Source: Chamaelirium japonicum (Eukaryota; Streptophyta; Magnoliopsida; Liliales; Melanthiaceae). From it: DNA of 64,000 bases. Below the pieces are notes generated by a model. It was not told the origin of the DNA. It was given only the letters and a program-made list of their open reading frames with translations, and did no database searches. Shown one piece after another: positions 49,351 to 59,744 of the stretch. The position numbers and the translations under genes were made by a program. Within the stretch, counting starts at the first letter, position 1. Every line of letters starts with the position of its first letter. The stretch covers positions 33,402,704 through 33,466,703 of the forward strand of contig OX393554.1 in assembly GCA_947650365.1 (NCBI GenBank), given 5' to 3'.

Positions 49351-50199
49351 GCTAACGGACAGGATCGCATAGTGATCACTGCCTTCAAGAACGCTATTCA
49401 GCTAGCCAACTCGTCAATGTCTCACTCATCAAATGCACTCCATAAACTATCAACGAGCTGTCAAGACGGATCAAGAAGTACATCAAAATTGAGGATGCGG
49501 ATAGCACGAGGAAGGTAGCAGACGCTCGAGTCCAATACCCGAGCTACAATCGGCCAGTAGTGGTCAAGAATGTCAACCAACAGCCGGCGAATCATCTTGG
49601 CGTGACAACAAGCGGCAAAGGTAGGAGGGACCTACGAGGCCACAGTGGAACAAGGAGCTCACGGTACTGAATGCCCCGATCGACCAGATCCTGGAGGCGA
49701 TTAAAGATGAACCATACTTCAAGTGGGCACCACCCCTTCAGCCCGGGGAAAGGGGGTCGTCAAGGTATTGTGAGTACCACCAAGATCAAGGCCATACTAC
49801 TTTATAGTGCAGAGCACTCAAGCACCATATAGATCTCATTGAGGCGGGGCACCTTGACCACTTCATTGATCTCCCTCAATACAAGGAGGCCAAAGCTGTG
49901 GGAGAAATCTAGCGAGGAGCGACTGCAGTCAACCCACCTCTTCCTCCGCCCGGAAGATGTCAGCTCAGGGAAATCGATGACGTCTACAGGTACCATGGCC
50001 CCGTGCCGTCTTCTAACTCCGTTGATCGTCAGGTTTGACACATAGAGCAAACATGTAGGGTCCACCATGTGGTGCTCGACCCTATCATACGGTCGGAACC
50101 AAAGGTAGAGGCAGCGATCCAGTTTTCAGCCGCCGACTTGGTAGGGATAGAAAGACCCTATAACCACCCCTTGGTCATACGTCTGCAAATAGCGAATTG

Positions 50200-50940
50200 T
50201 CTAGTGACTGGATCCTAGTCGACGCGGGGAGTTCGGTGGACATGCTCTTCCTCAGTACTTTCGATGCCATGCAGCTAAACCGCAAACAACTGACCGACTC
50301 ATCGGTGACGATAACGGGGTTCATAGGAGAGGCTCCCGATCACAACAGGGCACCATACCAATCTCACCCAGTTCATCGTCATAGAAGCTAATTCTGTATA
50401 TAACATCATCCCCTCATCGACCCACCAAGTCGTTAAGTTTTGGACTGACCAAGACGTGATGAGCATTCGAGGTGACCAGTCCTCAGCAGCTAAGTGCGAG
50501 CTGAGCCCCATTCATATGAAGACGACATGCCAGACCGAGGGAGGTGAACTGTGCGAAGGCGAAGATGAATCATTCATTGTAAACCTCTGGACTGTGAAGC
50601 AGAGTCAAACAACTCAGACAGTCGAGCACCTCGTCGCACTAGATTTGGGAACTCTAGAGAGCAAGAGCACATTTAGCTAGCTATCATCAAACGATCAAGA
50701 GAGCGTACAACTGCAAGGTTAGGAGGAGGATCTACAAACAAGGAGACCTAGTCATGAGAAGGATATTCAAGAATACGAAAGAGCCTAGGAGTGAAAAGCT
50801 AGGAGCCAACTGGGAAGGACCGTATATCATCAACAACATTGGAAAGAATGGAGCCTATCGGTTAAAGACTCAAGATGGAGCCTTGCTGGCAAGGCCATGG
50901 AATGCAACCAATTTGCAAAAGTTCTATCAAGGCAACTGAT
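50200..50940 (+). other. Protease and integrase-end parts of the Gypsy fossil
   Basis: Around 50200-50260 DWILVDAGSSVDMLF matches the active-site region of plant retroelement aspartic proteases (DxGSS-N/D). At 50754-50936 the frame LGANWEGPYIINNIGKNGAY and RPWNATNLQKFY matches the usual C-terminal end of the polyprotein after integrase (L-P-WEGPY-V). Other pol parts were not recognised. The element is broken. Confidence 0.8.
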
Positions 50941-51090
50941 TGGAAGGAATGCTTGTAACTGCCTTGTAGTTCGAAGTTAATTCAATATAGACGTGCCTTC
51001 TTGATGCTTTTGTACATATGTAATGGTGTTAATCGTCTTGAGCAATAAAAAAAAAGGGGTGGTACGCGGTACTCTGTTCGAATCCAATTT

Positions 51091-51670
51091 CCTGGAAGAC
51101 CAGTCAACAGACCCCGCTTGGGTATGACCAGTCAACCGACTTTAACTAAGTGGTACATAACATTCTAAGTGAGTTCTACCACTTGGACGTCCGGTCGACA
51201 TGTCCCTTCGCAGGGCATGACCGACCGGTGAACACCTGGAGGACCGATCGACAAACCTTGCTTGGGTACGACCGGTCAACCATTTAAACCAAGTGGTACA
51301 TAATACTCCAAGTGAGCTCTACCACCTGGCTGACCGGTTGACAGGTTCCTTTGTAGGCCATGACCGATCGGTGAACACCTGGAGGACCGATCGACAAACC
51401 CCGCTTGGGTACGACCGATCAACCACTTAAACCAAGTGGTATATAACACTCCAAGTAAGTTCTACCACCTGGCCGACCGGTCAACAAATCCCTTCGTAGG
51501 GCTTGACCGACCGATGAACATCTGAAAGACCAGTCGACAGACCCCGCTTGGGTACAACCGATCAACCAATTTAAATTAAATAGTATATAACACTATAAGT
51601 GAGTTCTACCACTTGGCTGATTGGTCGACAGGTCCCTTCGCTGGGCGAGAATGACCGGTGAGCAATTAAT
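51091..51670. repeat. Four tandem copies of a ~145-bp unit in the Gypsy fossil
   Basis: The unit contains ACCCCGCTTGGGTACGACCG, AAGTGGTACATAACACTCCA and GTTCTACCACCTGGC, then GGTGAACACCTGGAGGACCG. It starts near 51091, 51236, 51380 and 51525. The repeats lie between the polyprotein end and the antisense ORF, where Tat-lineage elements often carry subrepeats. Confidence 0.82.
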
Positions 51671-51859
51671 GTTAAGGGTTGATAAATGCAGTCAAGTGCA
51701 AACAAATTAAAGCAGGAAGATAGATTACCAAATCCACTGCGAACTAAGAGAGTAGTTCATCACATTGCAAAATAAAAGGGGAGGGATCAAGTACATCAAT
51801 CCTCTAAGGGACCCTTCCCTTTCGATAGCTAATCCTATATCTTGTCGACCTTCCATCGT

Positions 51860-53990
51860 CACCCAGCCGCCTGAGCTTTGAGGGCCATCTGCGCTTTCTT
51901 GTTGAACTCTTCTGACTGTTGAGTGAGCGTAGACTTGTGCAATGCAGTCGTCAGCTCTGTAGTGAGCTGGTGGGAAGAATTCAGCACGGTGACCTCGGCC
52001 TCGTGAACAGCCTAGAATGCAGCCGCCTCGCTACGAAGCCTACGAACCATGGTACCTTGATCTGCGAATCAAACATTCGCTGCAGTGAGATCGGACTTTG
52101 CAGTATACAGGGCGGACTCAAGGTCGAACCGGTCCACAGTAAGCTCCGCCTTTGCAAGCTTCAATTGGCCCTTGAGTTCAGCCATCTCCTTGGAGTAGAG
52201 CTTCCGGGCCTCGGACAGTGCGTCCCTAGTTTGAACCAGCTCCCGCTGCGCCATCCTAAGGGAGCGCTCAACTTCAGCAACCCTCTGCGCGCTGCCTTTA
52301 GCGATCCGGTCAGCCAGCAAGTTAATGCGACCGCCCATCGTTCCAAGCTGTCAGCGTCAAAGAAGGAAGTGGTGAGCATTATAGAAAGAGTAGCATGAAT
52401 TACATCTGGAAACAAACCACAAGCTCAGGGAAGAATCACCTCGCGAAGGTCGAACAACGTGTCTCGCCAACTTGAACTCCCAACCGCTACCCCCACCTTC
52501 TCTTTCCCTTTGGGAGTGGCCAAAACTTCTTCCTCTATCTCGAGGTGAGTCGAGGCCTCACCAGAATGACGACGAGAGGCAGATTCAGTAGTCATAGAGG
52601 GAGGAGATCCAGGAGGAGGCCTTGCAGCACCTACCAAAGTAGAGAAGGAAGGCGAAGGAAGACGAGTTCGTAAGCTTAAGCGACCCCCCGACATAGCAGG
52701 GGTCGGACTAGTAGGGACGAGGGTCGAAGTTCAAGCTCGGGACTCTACAGAGTCCAAAGACATGATGTGCCCTTTCTTCCCATAAGAAGGAAGGGGAGTG
52801 TAGCCGCGCGATATCTCTGATGCGTCCATCTCAAGAAGACTCGGACTATGAGAAAGGTCTTCCTCCACCCAGTCGTCAGGAAGGACTGCAACACCTTGAA
52901 AGCATATCACCTCATGACACGGCCTTCCACCACGTCGTCCTCAACAATAGGATTGGTAGACTCACCGAGGACAAGTCGCCTCCTCGAACCCTCACGTCCA
53001 GTTGACGGGGCAGCGCCTTCGAGAGCAACTGCTCTGCTGCCCTCGCCTACAATCGTGGTGGACCTCATACAGCGCCTAAGGATTATGCAAAGCTTCAATA
53101 TCGCAGTGTTGGGATTATAACGTCTAACGGAGCTGACATACCTGTCAAGGAGTCCCGAAGTAGAAGCAGATTGTTCTCCTCTTCTGTTAGTCGTTATAGG
53201 CGGGCTGACAGGTTCTGCTGGCTGCTTCCCTTTCTTAGGAGTCGATCCAGTATGATGAGCCCTGACTAATGGAAGCTTCGGGAGTAGCCATCTCCAGTCG
53301 TCATCACCTTCAATGATCCTCTCGATCATCTTATCCAATTCTACCTCAACGACTTTTGGGCACTTGAGTGGCCCGGTGGGGTAGTAATACTCTATGACAT
53401 ACGCAAGGTAGGAGGGAGTCCCTAAAAACTTGTAACGTCCCCTCCATGGCCCAACCACAAACGAGCAGTCTTTCCAGCCCCTCACAGAGTAAGACAAGCC
53501 ACCGATAGGAGGACGGCAATCAACACGAGCTTGGAGGCTAAAGTATGTGTACACGGCACCGATGGTTACCTTGTAGTCCTTGGGGGCGTACTTCTTGAAA
53601 AGATAAGCCACACAAAGTTGTTGCCCATATAACTTTTCTACAGCTTCCATGCAATGAAGCATCCTTCAGTCATTACCTGTAATCTGATCGGGTGAAACTC
53701 CCATGCACTCCAGTAGTCGACCAGAGAAGCTCACCAAAGGAAGCCTCAGGCCATACCTCAACTGTCCCAATATGACAATCGTCCGATTGTCTGAAGGGTC
53801 CAAGGGGCCGGTCACAAAGGAAAGGGAGATGTCGGCAGGGACGCCGAAAGCTAAATGAATATCTTCCATCAGAGGGAGTTTCTTGGAGGGAGAAAACCAC
53901 CCAAAAGCCATAGTCGATGAATGAGAGGTGAGCTGACAGGATGTGCGACTGCTTGATACGAAATATGCGACCGACGAGGCACCCTACCAA
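51860..53990 (-). other. Antisense accessory ORF region of the Gypsy fossil
   Basis: Read on the minus strand, this region contains FGWFSPSKKLPLMEDIHLAF, LRLPLVSFSGRLLECMGVSP and WRWLLPKLPLVRAHHTG, and ends with a coiled coil (AQRVAEVERSLRMAQRELVQ). The first part resembles the family called putative gypsy type transposon (PF04195), which in Tat-lineage elements is coded antisense between integrase and the 3' LTR. Its role is unknown. It is broken, as is the rest of the element. Confidence 0.72.
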
Positions 53991-55954
53991 CGAACCATTA
54001 CGCGTTGGCTACGAGACAGGCGACTGACAGCAGTCAGACCTGAGATAAGCGACCGACAACAGTCAGACCCGAGACAAGCGACCGACCAGTTTGTACGAAG
54101 GGCGCGGTCGAACGAATGACGGAGCTACTTGATCGATAAGGGTGGTCGAGCGCTAAGAGCACGACTTGCCCACGAAACGCACGACCGACCCAAAAATCCC
54201 CAACCTACTGATAAGAAAAAGAGGAATATTCGAGGCAGAGATAGAAAATGAGAGCCCTCTAAGCTTTATTTATAGAGAAACTTGGATCCTTGGGGGTCGA
54301 TTCAAATCCCGATGAAGCCGGAGGGCTGTATGGCGACACGCAGGGACACCATGTGGTGCAAGCGGGGAAGAAGTTCGTCTAACATTTATGACTCCAGCAA
54401 CATTGAAGCTGGGGATTGAGGCCCCCGTGGCATGCAAGCCGAGACATAATGGTCCTGATCAATCGAAAAGCCCCGAAAACCAACCGATCAAGAGGGATTA
54501 TTGTGTGTACCTAAGGCAATGAAGGAGAAGGAGCGGTCAGCACCCAGACTCGCACGACGCTTCGACCAACCGTGCGTTTCATGCAGGTCGGCCACACGCT
54601 TGACCGGCTGCGCCACGCTTGGGAACACAACCCCCGCCAGCATGACCCGATCGACCGCACGCTTGGGCCTCGCTGCGCCGCAGTTGGCTACGCGTTTTGC
54701 GTCGATCGGTCGCGCGTCTTGTGCAGGTGGGCCTCGCGCGTGCTTGGGACAGGCTACAACCCGATCGGCCGTGCGTTTCGCGTCGGTCGGCCGCGCGCTT
54801 GGGCCTAGTTGCGCCTCGGACGACCGTGCACTTGGCCTGGCTATGCCTCGACCGTGCACTTGTCCTGGCCATGCCTCGGTCGCGCACTTGGCTCGTCTGA
54901 GCCTCGGTTGTGCGTTTCACGCCGGTTAGCCACGTACTTGGCCCAGCTGCGTCTTGGATGGCCGTATGTCTCTATCGGCCGCGTGCTAGGTCGACCGCAC
55001 ATCTCACCACGACCACACAAGAACTCATGCGCAGCTTTGATATTCACACGAAGGGCTGGCCCGAAGATCACACATCAGGATTGTCCAATAGCTACTCCCG
55101 AGAATCTTGGCGGGCGACTGATTCGGAAAAACAGCTCACGCCCTGAGATTCCTGGTCGACCAGTATGGCAAGAAGTATCCTTAGCCATAACTACCGAGTG
55201 CTCGCCAGCCGATACATCGTGGACCCGCCAGGCAGTTACGCAGATCACAGGATTATACCATCAATGTTGCCCCACACGGAACACAATAGCTGTCACCTAG
55301 CAGCATTATAAAAGGGGGCTTACCTCTTCAGAGAAAAAGGATCTGAATTCTGGAAAAGGACGTGCTGCCCAATTCTTTCCGGAGTTTTTGGAGCTTGAGA
55401 AAGAGAGACTCGAGAGGTCGGCAATTGGGAGGCCGATCCTCTCAGGGTGTAATTGGGTTAGGGTGGGAACTTTTAACTTGTTTGGCTTACTAGTGCATTC
55501 TCGCCCCTCCCTGTGTTTTTTCCCCTTCGACGTTGAGAATGGTTTTTCCACATAAACCCGGTCTGGTCTACTTTATTCACTGGTCTGTTAGATTGTGCTT
55601 TCCAGTTGAACCACTTCCACCAGAAAAAACCCCCCATAAAAGGGGTAAAGGCTTGCGGTGCTTTCGTTCTTCCGAACTTCGCGTCGTATCGGCTGGAAAG
55701 TGCATTGCTTTGCTCGTGATCCTTCATAGTTGCTTGGCTTCAGCACGTGTATGGCTTTAGCATGGGCGTAGCTCTTGCTTTGCTTGGCTTTAACTTTGAG
55801 CTTTTTCTTTTGGCTTTAGCTTGATCTTCGCCTTGAACGACGATGACGATGTCTCCGAGTTCTTTATTCTGCTTTATTTTGGCGACGACGGTTATTGCAT
55901 AACTTTGACTTCTCTTCTTCTCTGGGCTTCTTTGGCTTGATCAGAGTTGAAGGC

Positions 55955-56310
55955 TTCTTCTGAAGATGGCGGGTATAGCACCGATCTCTGTGCGATGGTT
56001 GTGGCATCGACTTTTGTTGATGAAGATGACAGCTGTAGCACCGATCTATATGCAACGGTTATGGCATCGACTTTTGTTGATGAATACGACAGGTGTAGCA
56101 CCGATCTCTCTACGACAGTTATGGCATCGACTTTTGTTGATGAAGATGACAGATATAGCACCGATCTCTTTACGATAATTATGGCATCGACTTTTGTTGG
56201 TGAAGACGATAGGTGTACCATCGATCTCTGTACAACGGTTATGGTGTCGACTTTTGTTAATGAAGACGGCGGGTGTAGCACTGATCTCTGTGTGACGGGT
56301 GTAACGTCGG
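55955..56310 (+). repeat. 60-bp minisatellite, about six units
   Basis: A unit with ATGGCATCGACTTTTGTTGA, TGAAGATGACAG and TGTAGCACCGATCTCT repeats every 60 bp. Because 60 is a multiple of three, both strands stay open and give 20-residue repeats (STFVDEDDRCSTDL on +, STKVDAITVV on -). This explains the long open frames here; no protein is proposed. Confidence 0.85.
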
Positions 56311-56419
56311 CTTCTTCTTCGGGCGTATTTGGCTTGATCGGAGTTGAAGGCAACGGGTGTAGCATCGCTTCAGGTATACTTCTCCAAGCTTTCTTCTTTG
56401 TGAATGGAGCGGATGTTTG

Positions 56420-56860
56420 TTGAAGACGACGAGTATGGCACCACTTTGATCTTCTTCCTCGGCCTTTGCTTTTGGCTTCTTTAGAGTTGAAGATGATTAT
56501 TGAAGACAACGGGATGATGCCGACTCTGGGCCTTCTTCTCCAAGCTTTCTTCTTTGTGCGAGGAGTCGAAGCTTTATTGAAGACGACGGGGTGACATCGA
56601 CTTCGATCTTCTTCTCCGGCCTTTTCTTGTGGTATCTTCAAAGTTGGAGACGGGGTGATATCGACTCCAGGCCTTCTTCTCTGAGCTTTCTTCTTCGTAC
56701 GAGGAGTCGAAGCTTTGTTGAAGACGATGGGGTGATGTCGACTTTGATCTTCTTCTCCGGCCTTTACTTATAGCATCTTCAGAGTTGAAGATGATTGGAG
56801 ACGACGAGATAATGCCGACTCTGGGCCTTCTTCTCTAAGCTTTCTTCTTCATGAACGGAT
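56420..56860 (+). repeat. ~150-bp tandem repeat, about three units
   Basis: Units share ATCTTCTTCTCCGGCCTTT, CTTCAGAGTTGAAGATGATT, GGGCCTTCTTCTC and AGCTTTCTTCTTCGT, starting near 56425, 56590 and 56735. It is part of the unclassified element. Confidence 0.75.
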
Positions 56861-56999
56861 TCAATGCTTTGATCTTCTGTGCAAGGTGTTCACGTGGATG
56901 AGGGCTTTTATGGGCTAAGCATTCCTGTAGAACGCGCTTATCGTGCCTCGTGAAGCCTTGGGTCGTTGAGAGCGAGCCTCCTTCTTTGCAGAGCCTTCG

Positions 57000-57815
57000 C
57001 GTCTTCTAGTTTTTGACCTTCAACTCGAGCGTTGGAGCCTCCTCGTCTTCAAATCCTCCATGTCTCGATCTTCGAGCCTCAAGTGTTGGAGCCTCCTCGT
57101 CTTTCAGAGCCTCCATGACTCTACCTTCAGTCTTCGATGGCTTCTTCGACCTCTTCTTCGACTTCGACCTCTTCGACCTTTGATGCCTTCCCCCACCCCC
57201 ACTCTTTATAGGCAAAGGGGAGGAGAAGGGAGAGATATGGCTGCGATTTAGTGCATCTTTCCAATATCTCTCCCCATAACCATCAAGATATTGTTCTCTC
57301 TTTTGGGGGAAACAACCTTGATTTCTTTCCTTATTTTTATGGGGATGGTTAGGGCAAGATATGGTTCAATCTTTTGAGATATGAACCATCTTTGCACATT
57401 CAAATTGATGGCGACGTGACTTTATTTCTTGTTCGTCGGATCGAGGGATCGACATGGATCCACTGTTGGCATAGACATCCGGGCTACCTCCCCCTGCGCA
57501 TGACGATGTTTCTTTCCTTTTTTTTTTTCTTTTCTTTTTTTTTTCTTTCCCCTTATGGCTGACCACACCTCCCCATGGGGTGGGGGCACGGTTTTCCAAA
57601 AGAGGAGGCCGGTGGACTCTACCCGGCCCCTTTATTGCCTGGCCACACCCCCCATGGGGAGGGCATGATTTTCGAGAAGGAGGGTCAGTGGGCCCCCTTT
57701 TGGCTTTGAGTTGTGGGTCCGGTAGGTACACTCGCATGGGTGCCCCGTACTTGAGTTGTGCCCTGATCTTTTCTTTGCGATCCGAAGCGTGGAACCCGAG
57801 TCTCGTGCACAGGCT
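57000..57815. other. Right part of the unclassified element
   Basis: Short duplications (GTTGGAGCCTCCTCGTCTT near 57032 and 57084) and polyT runs (57519-57545) are seen. Overlapping open frames between 57366 and 57984 run on both strands through the GGGCCAAGTT repeat and show no known domain. Confidence 0.45.
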
Positions 57816-57819
57816 ATCG

Positions 57820-57965
57820 TGTGTGGGCCAAGTTTCACGTGCGGACCGTTGTGTGTGGGCCAAGTTTTGCATGCGGGCTGTTGTGTGTGGGCCAAGTTTG
57901 CATGCGGGCCGTTGTGTGCGGGCCAAGTTGCCGTTGTGTGCGGGCCAAGTTTCACATGCGGGTCG
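57820..57965 (+). repeat. ~37-bp tandem repeat, four to five units
   Basis: The unit contains GTTGTGTGTGGGCCAAGTTT and CATGCGGGC with length changes between units. It lies just inside the right end of the unclassified element. Confidence 0.8.
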
Positions 57966-57998
57966 GGTTCCATCCATGGGCTAATTTCGGTGCCCACA

Positions 57999-58159
57999 TG
58001 CATTTAATGGTCATTTGATGTTAATCTCTCTTTCTCTCTCTCTCTAATAAGTTGATCACACTCACTTTAGATTTCACACTTCTTCGGACAGTTACGATGT
58101 CGTCTTTGCCAAATGGCGTGCATCAAGCACATTTGGGTATTGCCCAGGTTTCTTTCTAG
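57999..58159 (+). mobile_element. Right part of the split nonautonomous Helitron
   Basis: TTTAATGGTCATTTGATGTT through GGCGTGCATCAAGCACATTT matches 59467-59690. It ends TTTCTTTCTAG followed by T, a Helitron-type CTAG end, after a small GTGC...GCAC hairpin. It is the continuation of 42810-42935. Confidence 0.7.
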
Positions 58160-58250
58160 TAACTCTTAGGAAAATGATTTAGATTTTACTTTCTATAGGC
58201 CCCAACAAAGCCCTTTGATGTGGCAATTTAAACCGGACCCTTACACCCTT

Positions 58251-59242
58251 GTGTTTTTCATTTTAAAAAAACCATAACTTCTTATATATTCATTGAAATT
58301 ATGAAAAATTTATATTTTTGGAATCTACTAATAACTCTACAAAACTATATCCATATTGCCTATGAAATTCTAAAAAAAAAATTTGGATATAAAACTACCA
58401 TAGGATTGTAAAAAAAAGCCCATTGGCATGAACTCGACCCGAGCAGGGTCCGAACCCGGCTCAGCCCGATCAATAGCCCGGCCCAAACACACCATGGGCT
58501 TGGCTCGGGCAGCTACCTTGATCCCGCAGTCCGGCCCGATTGTTAAAAAAAACTAAAAATATCACTTTTAAAATCTTGGTTTGACGTTAACTGACTAAAC
58601 ATCACTTACAAAAACAAATGTCACATAAAAGTCACAGTTGCAAAATCAAGAGACACTTTTTATCGGATACAAAATGTCGATAAAAGTGTATCTTAATTTT
58701 ACAACTGTCACAAACTGAAAATGTCTCCGATAAAGTGTCTTTTGATTTTGCTAGTGTCATTTTTACGTGACATTTGTTTTTGTAAGTGACATTTAACCAG
58801 TTAACGTGAAACGAAGATTTCGAAAGAAACATTTTCAGTTTTTGACAATTATAAAATTAAGAGACTTTTATTAGCAATTTCTGTTCGATAAAATGTTTTA
58901 CGAGACATTTGCTTTTGTAAGTGACATTTAGTCAGTTAACCTGAAACCAAAATTCAAAAGTGATATTTTCAGTTTTTATAACAATCGAGCCGGGGCTGCG
59001 GGCTCAAGGTGGTAGCCCCAGCCTGACCCTTGGTGTGTTCAGGCCGGGCCGGGTTAGGCCGTTGAGCGGGTTGAGTCGGGCTCGGACCGATAGGCTTTTT
59101 TTACAACTCTAGGGTAGTATTATATCCATTTTTTTTCCTTAGTATTTCATAGGCAATATAGGTTTAGTTTTGTAGAGTTCCATGAAAAGATTCCAAAAAT
59201 ATAAATTTTATAAAAAGTTATAGATTTTTTAAAGTGAAACAC
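58251..59242. repeat. Large foldback, ~1 kb imperfect palindrome
   Basis: The left arm from GTGTTTTTCATTTTAAAAA pairs with the right arm ending TTTTTTAAAGTGAAACAC. Further in, GGAATCTACTAATAACTC, TTGCCTATGAAATTCT, AGCCCATTGG and GGCCCGATTGTTA each find a complement at the mirrored position. The AT-rich outer arms, GC-rich middle blocks (CGGCCCGA, GGCCGGGC) and inner arms with TTACAAAAACAAATGTCA are all symmetric. No coding frame. It lies exactly between two related Helitron copies. Confidence 0.75.
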
Positions 59243-59308
59243 TCAAATCCTAAAAAATATTATTTAAAAAATATGAAGGGAATGAGATTGATGTTTGAGG
59301 GTATCTAA

Positions 59309-59491
59309 TCTATATATCTATATATATATATACTAAAATGGAAGCCTCTCTCCCGTGTTTTGACACGTGGGCGTCTATTAAAGAGCTAGAATATTTCTTC
59401 CGTATGTGAGCGCGGCTCTCTTTTAAATCCATTTAAAAACCTATCATGATAAATTTTCATTCAATGGGATTTAATGGTCATTTGATATTAA

Positions 59492-59590
<99 letters not shown>

Positions 59591-59702
59591 CAAGTGAATC
59601 ATACTCATTTCAGATTTCACACTTCTTGGAACAGTTGCGATGTAGTATTTGCCAAATGGCGTGCATCAAGCACATTCGGGCATTGTCCGGGTTTCTTACT
59701 AG
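59309..59702 (+). mobile_element. Nonautonomous Helitron, 394 bp, looks complete
   Basis: It starts TCTATATATC after an A and has ACTAAAATGGAAGCCTCTCT close to the start. It ends with GGCGTGCATCAAGCACATT, GGGCATTGTCC and TTTCTTACTAG followed by T. TC...CTAG with insertion between A and T fits Helitrons. CT and TA runs (59495-59589) lie inside. It is the best relative of the split copy 42810-42935 plus 57999-58159. Confidence 0.75.
59495..59589. repeat. (CT)n(TA)n microsatellite
   Basis: About 17 CT units are followed by about 30 TA units inside the small Helitron. Open frames of SLSLSL and IYIYIY are artefacts. Confidence 0.93.
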
Positions 59703-59705
59703 TAG

Positions 59706-59744
59706 TATAATACTAAAATGGAAGCCTCTCTTCTGCGTTGTGAC
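59706..59744 (+). mobile_element. Second Helitron-like 5' end, truncated
   Basis: Directly after the end of the previous copy the sequence TAATACTAAAATGGAAGCCT restarts the 5' end of the same family, runs to GTTGTGACAC, and then changes to the Gypsy fragment. Either the copy is truncated or it goes on around foreign DNA. Confidence 0.5.

Larger units (their letters stand above)
43684..55638 (+). mobile_element. Ty3/Gypsy LTR retrotransposon, Tat-like, old and broken (fossil)
   Basis: The LTRs are 43684-47138 (about 1.19 kb once the nested solo LTR is removed) and 54502-55638 (1.14 kb), beginning TGTGTGTACCTAAG and ending CCCATA. Flanks GAAGG (43679-43683) and AAAGG (55639-55643) fit a 5-bp target duplication. 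TTGGCGCAATCTGTAGGATC just after the left LTR fits the primer-binding region of such elements. Recognised parts: gag (about 48900-49350), aspartic protease (about 50200-50330), integrase C-terminal end (about 50700-50940), tandem repeats (51091-51670) and an antisense ORF region (51860-53990). It is broken in many places. The LTRs differ widely, by eye more than one base in ten, so the insertion is old. Confidence 0.82.
42936..57998 (+). mobile_element. Unclassified TG...CA element (fossil) inserted in a Helitron
   Basis: It begins TGTATGAGCG and ends GGTGCCCACA, flanked by GGCAT (42931-42935) and TGCAT (57999-58003), a 5-bp direct repeat with one mismatch. The intact relative at 59309-59702 shows the empty site. 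These ends fit an LTR or a solo LTR. Its own sequence is 42936-43683 plus 55644-57998, about 3.1 kb, because a Gypsy element sits inside it. It contains several tandem arrays (55955-56310, 56420-56860, 57820-57965) and a ~300-bp unit with AGGCTTGCGGTGCTTTC and GTGCATTGCTTTGCTCGTGA found at 43395 and again at 55644. No coding domain is recognised. Confidence 0.6.

Noticed and set aside
51060-51095. tRNA gene suggested by TTCGAATCC near 51086
   Set aside because: No A box, acceptor stem or anticodon arm can be drawn upstream.
51091-51670. CRISPR-like array
   Set aside because: The repeats are 145-bp contiguous units without spacers, in a plant retroelement.
57366-58018. Cys- and Trp-rich ORFs on both strands
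   Set aside because: They run through the ~37-bp GGGCCAAGTT tandem repeat and have no known domain.
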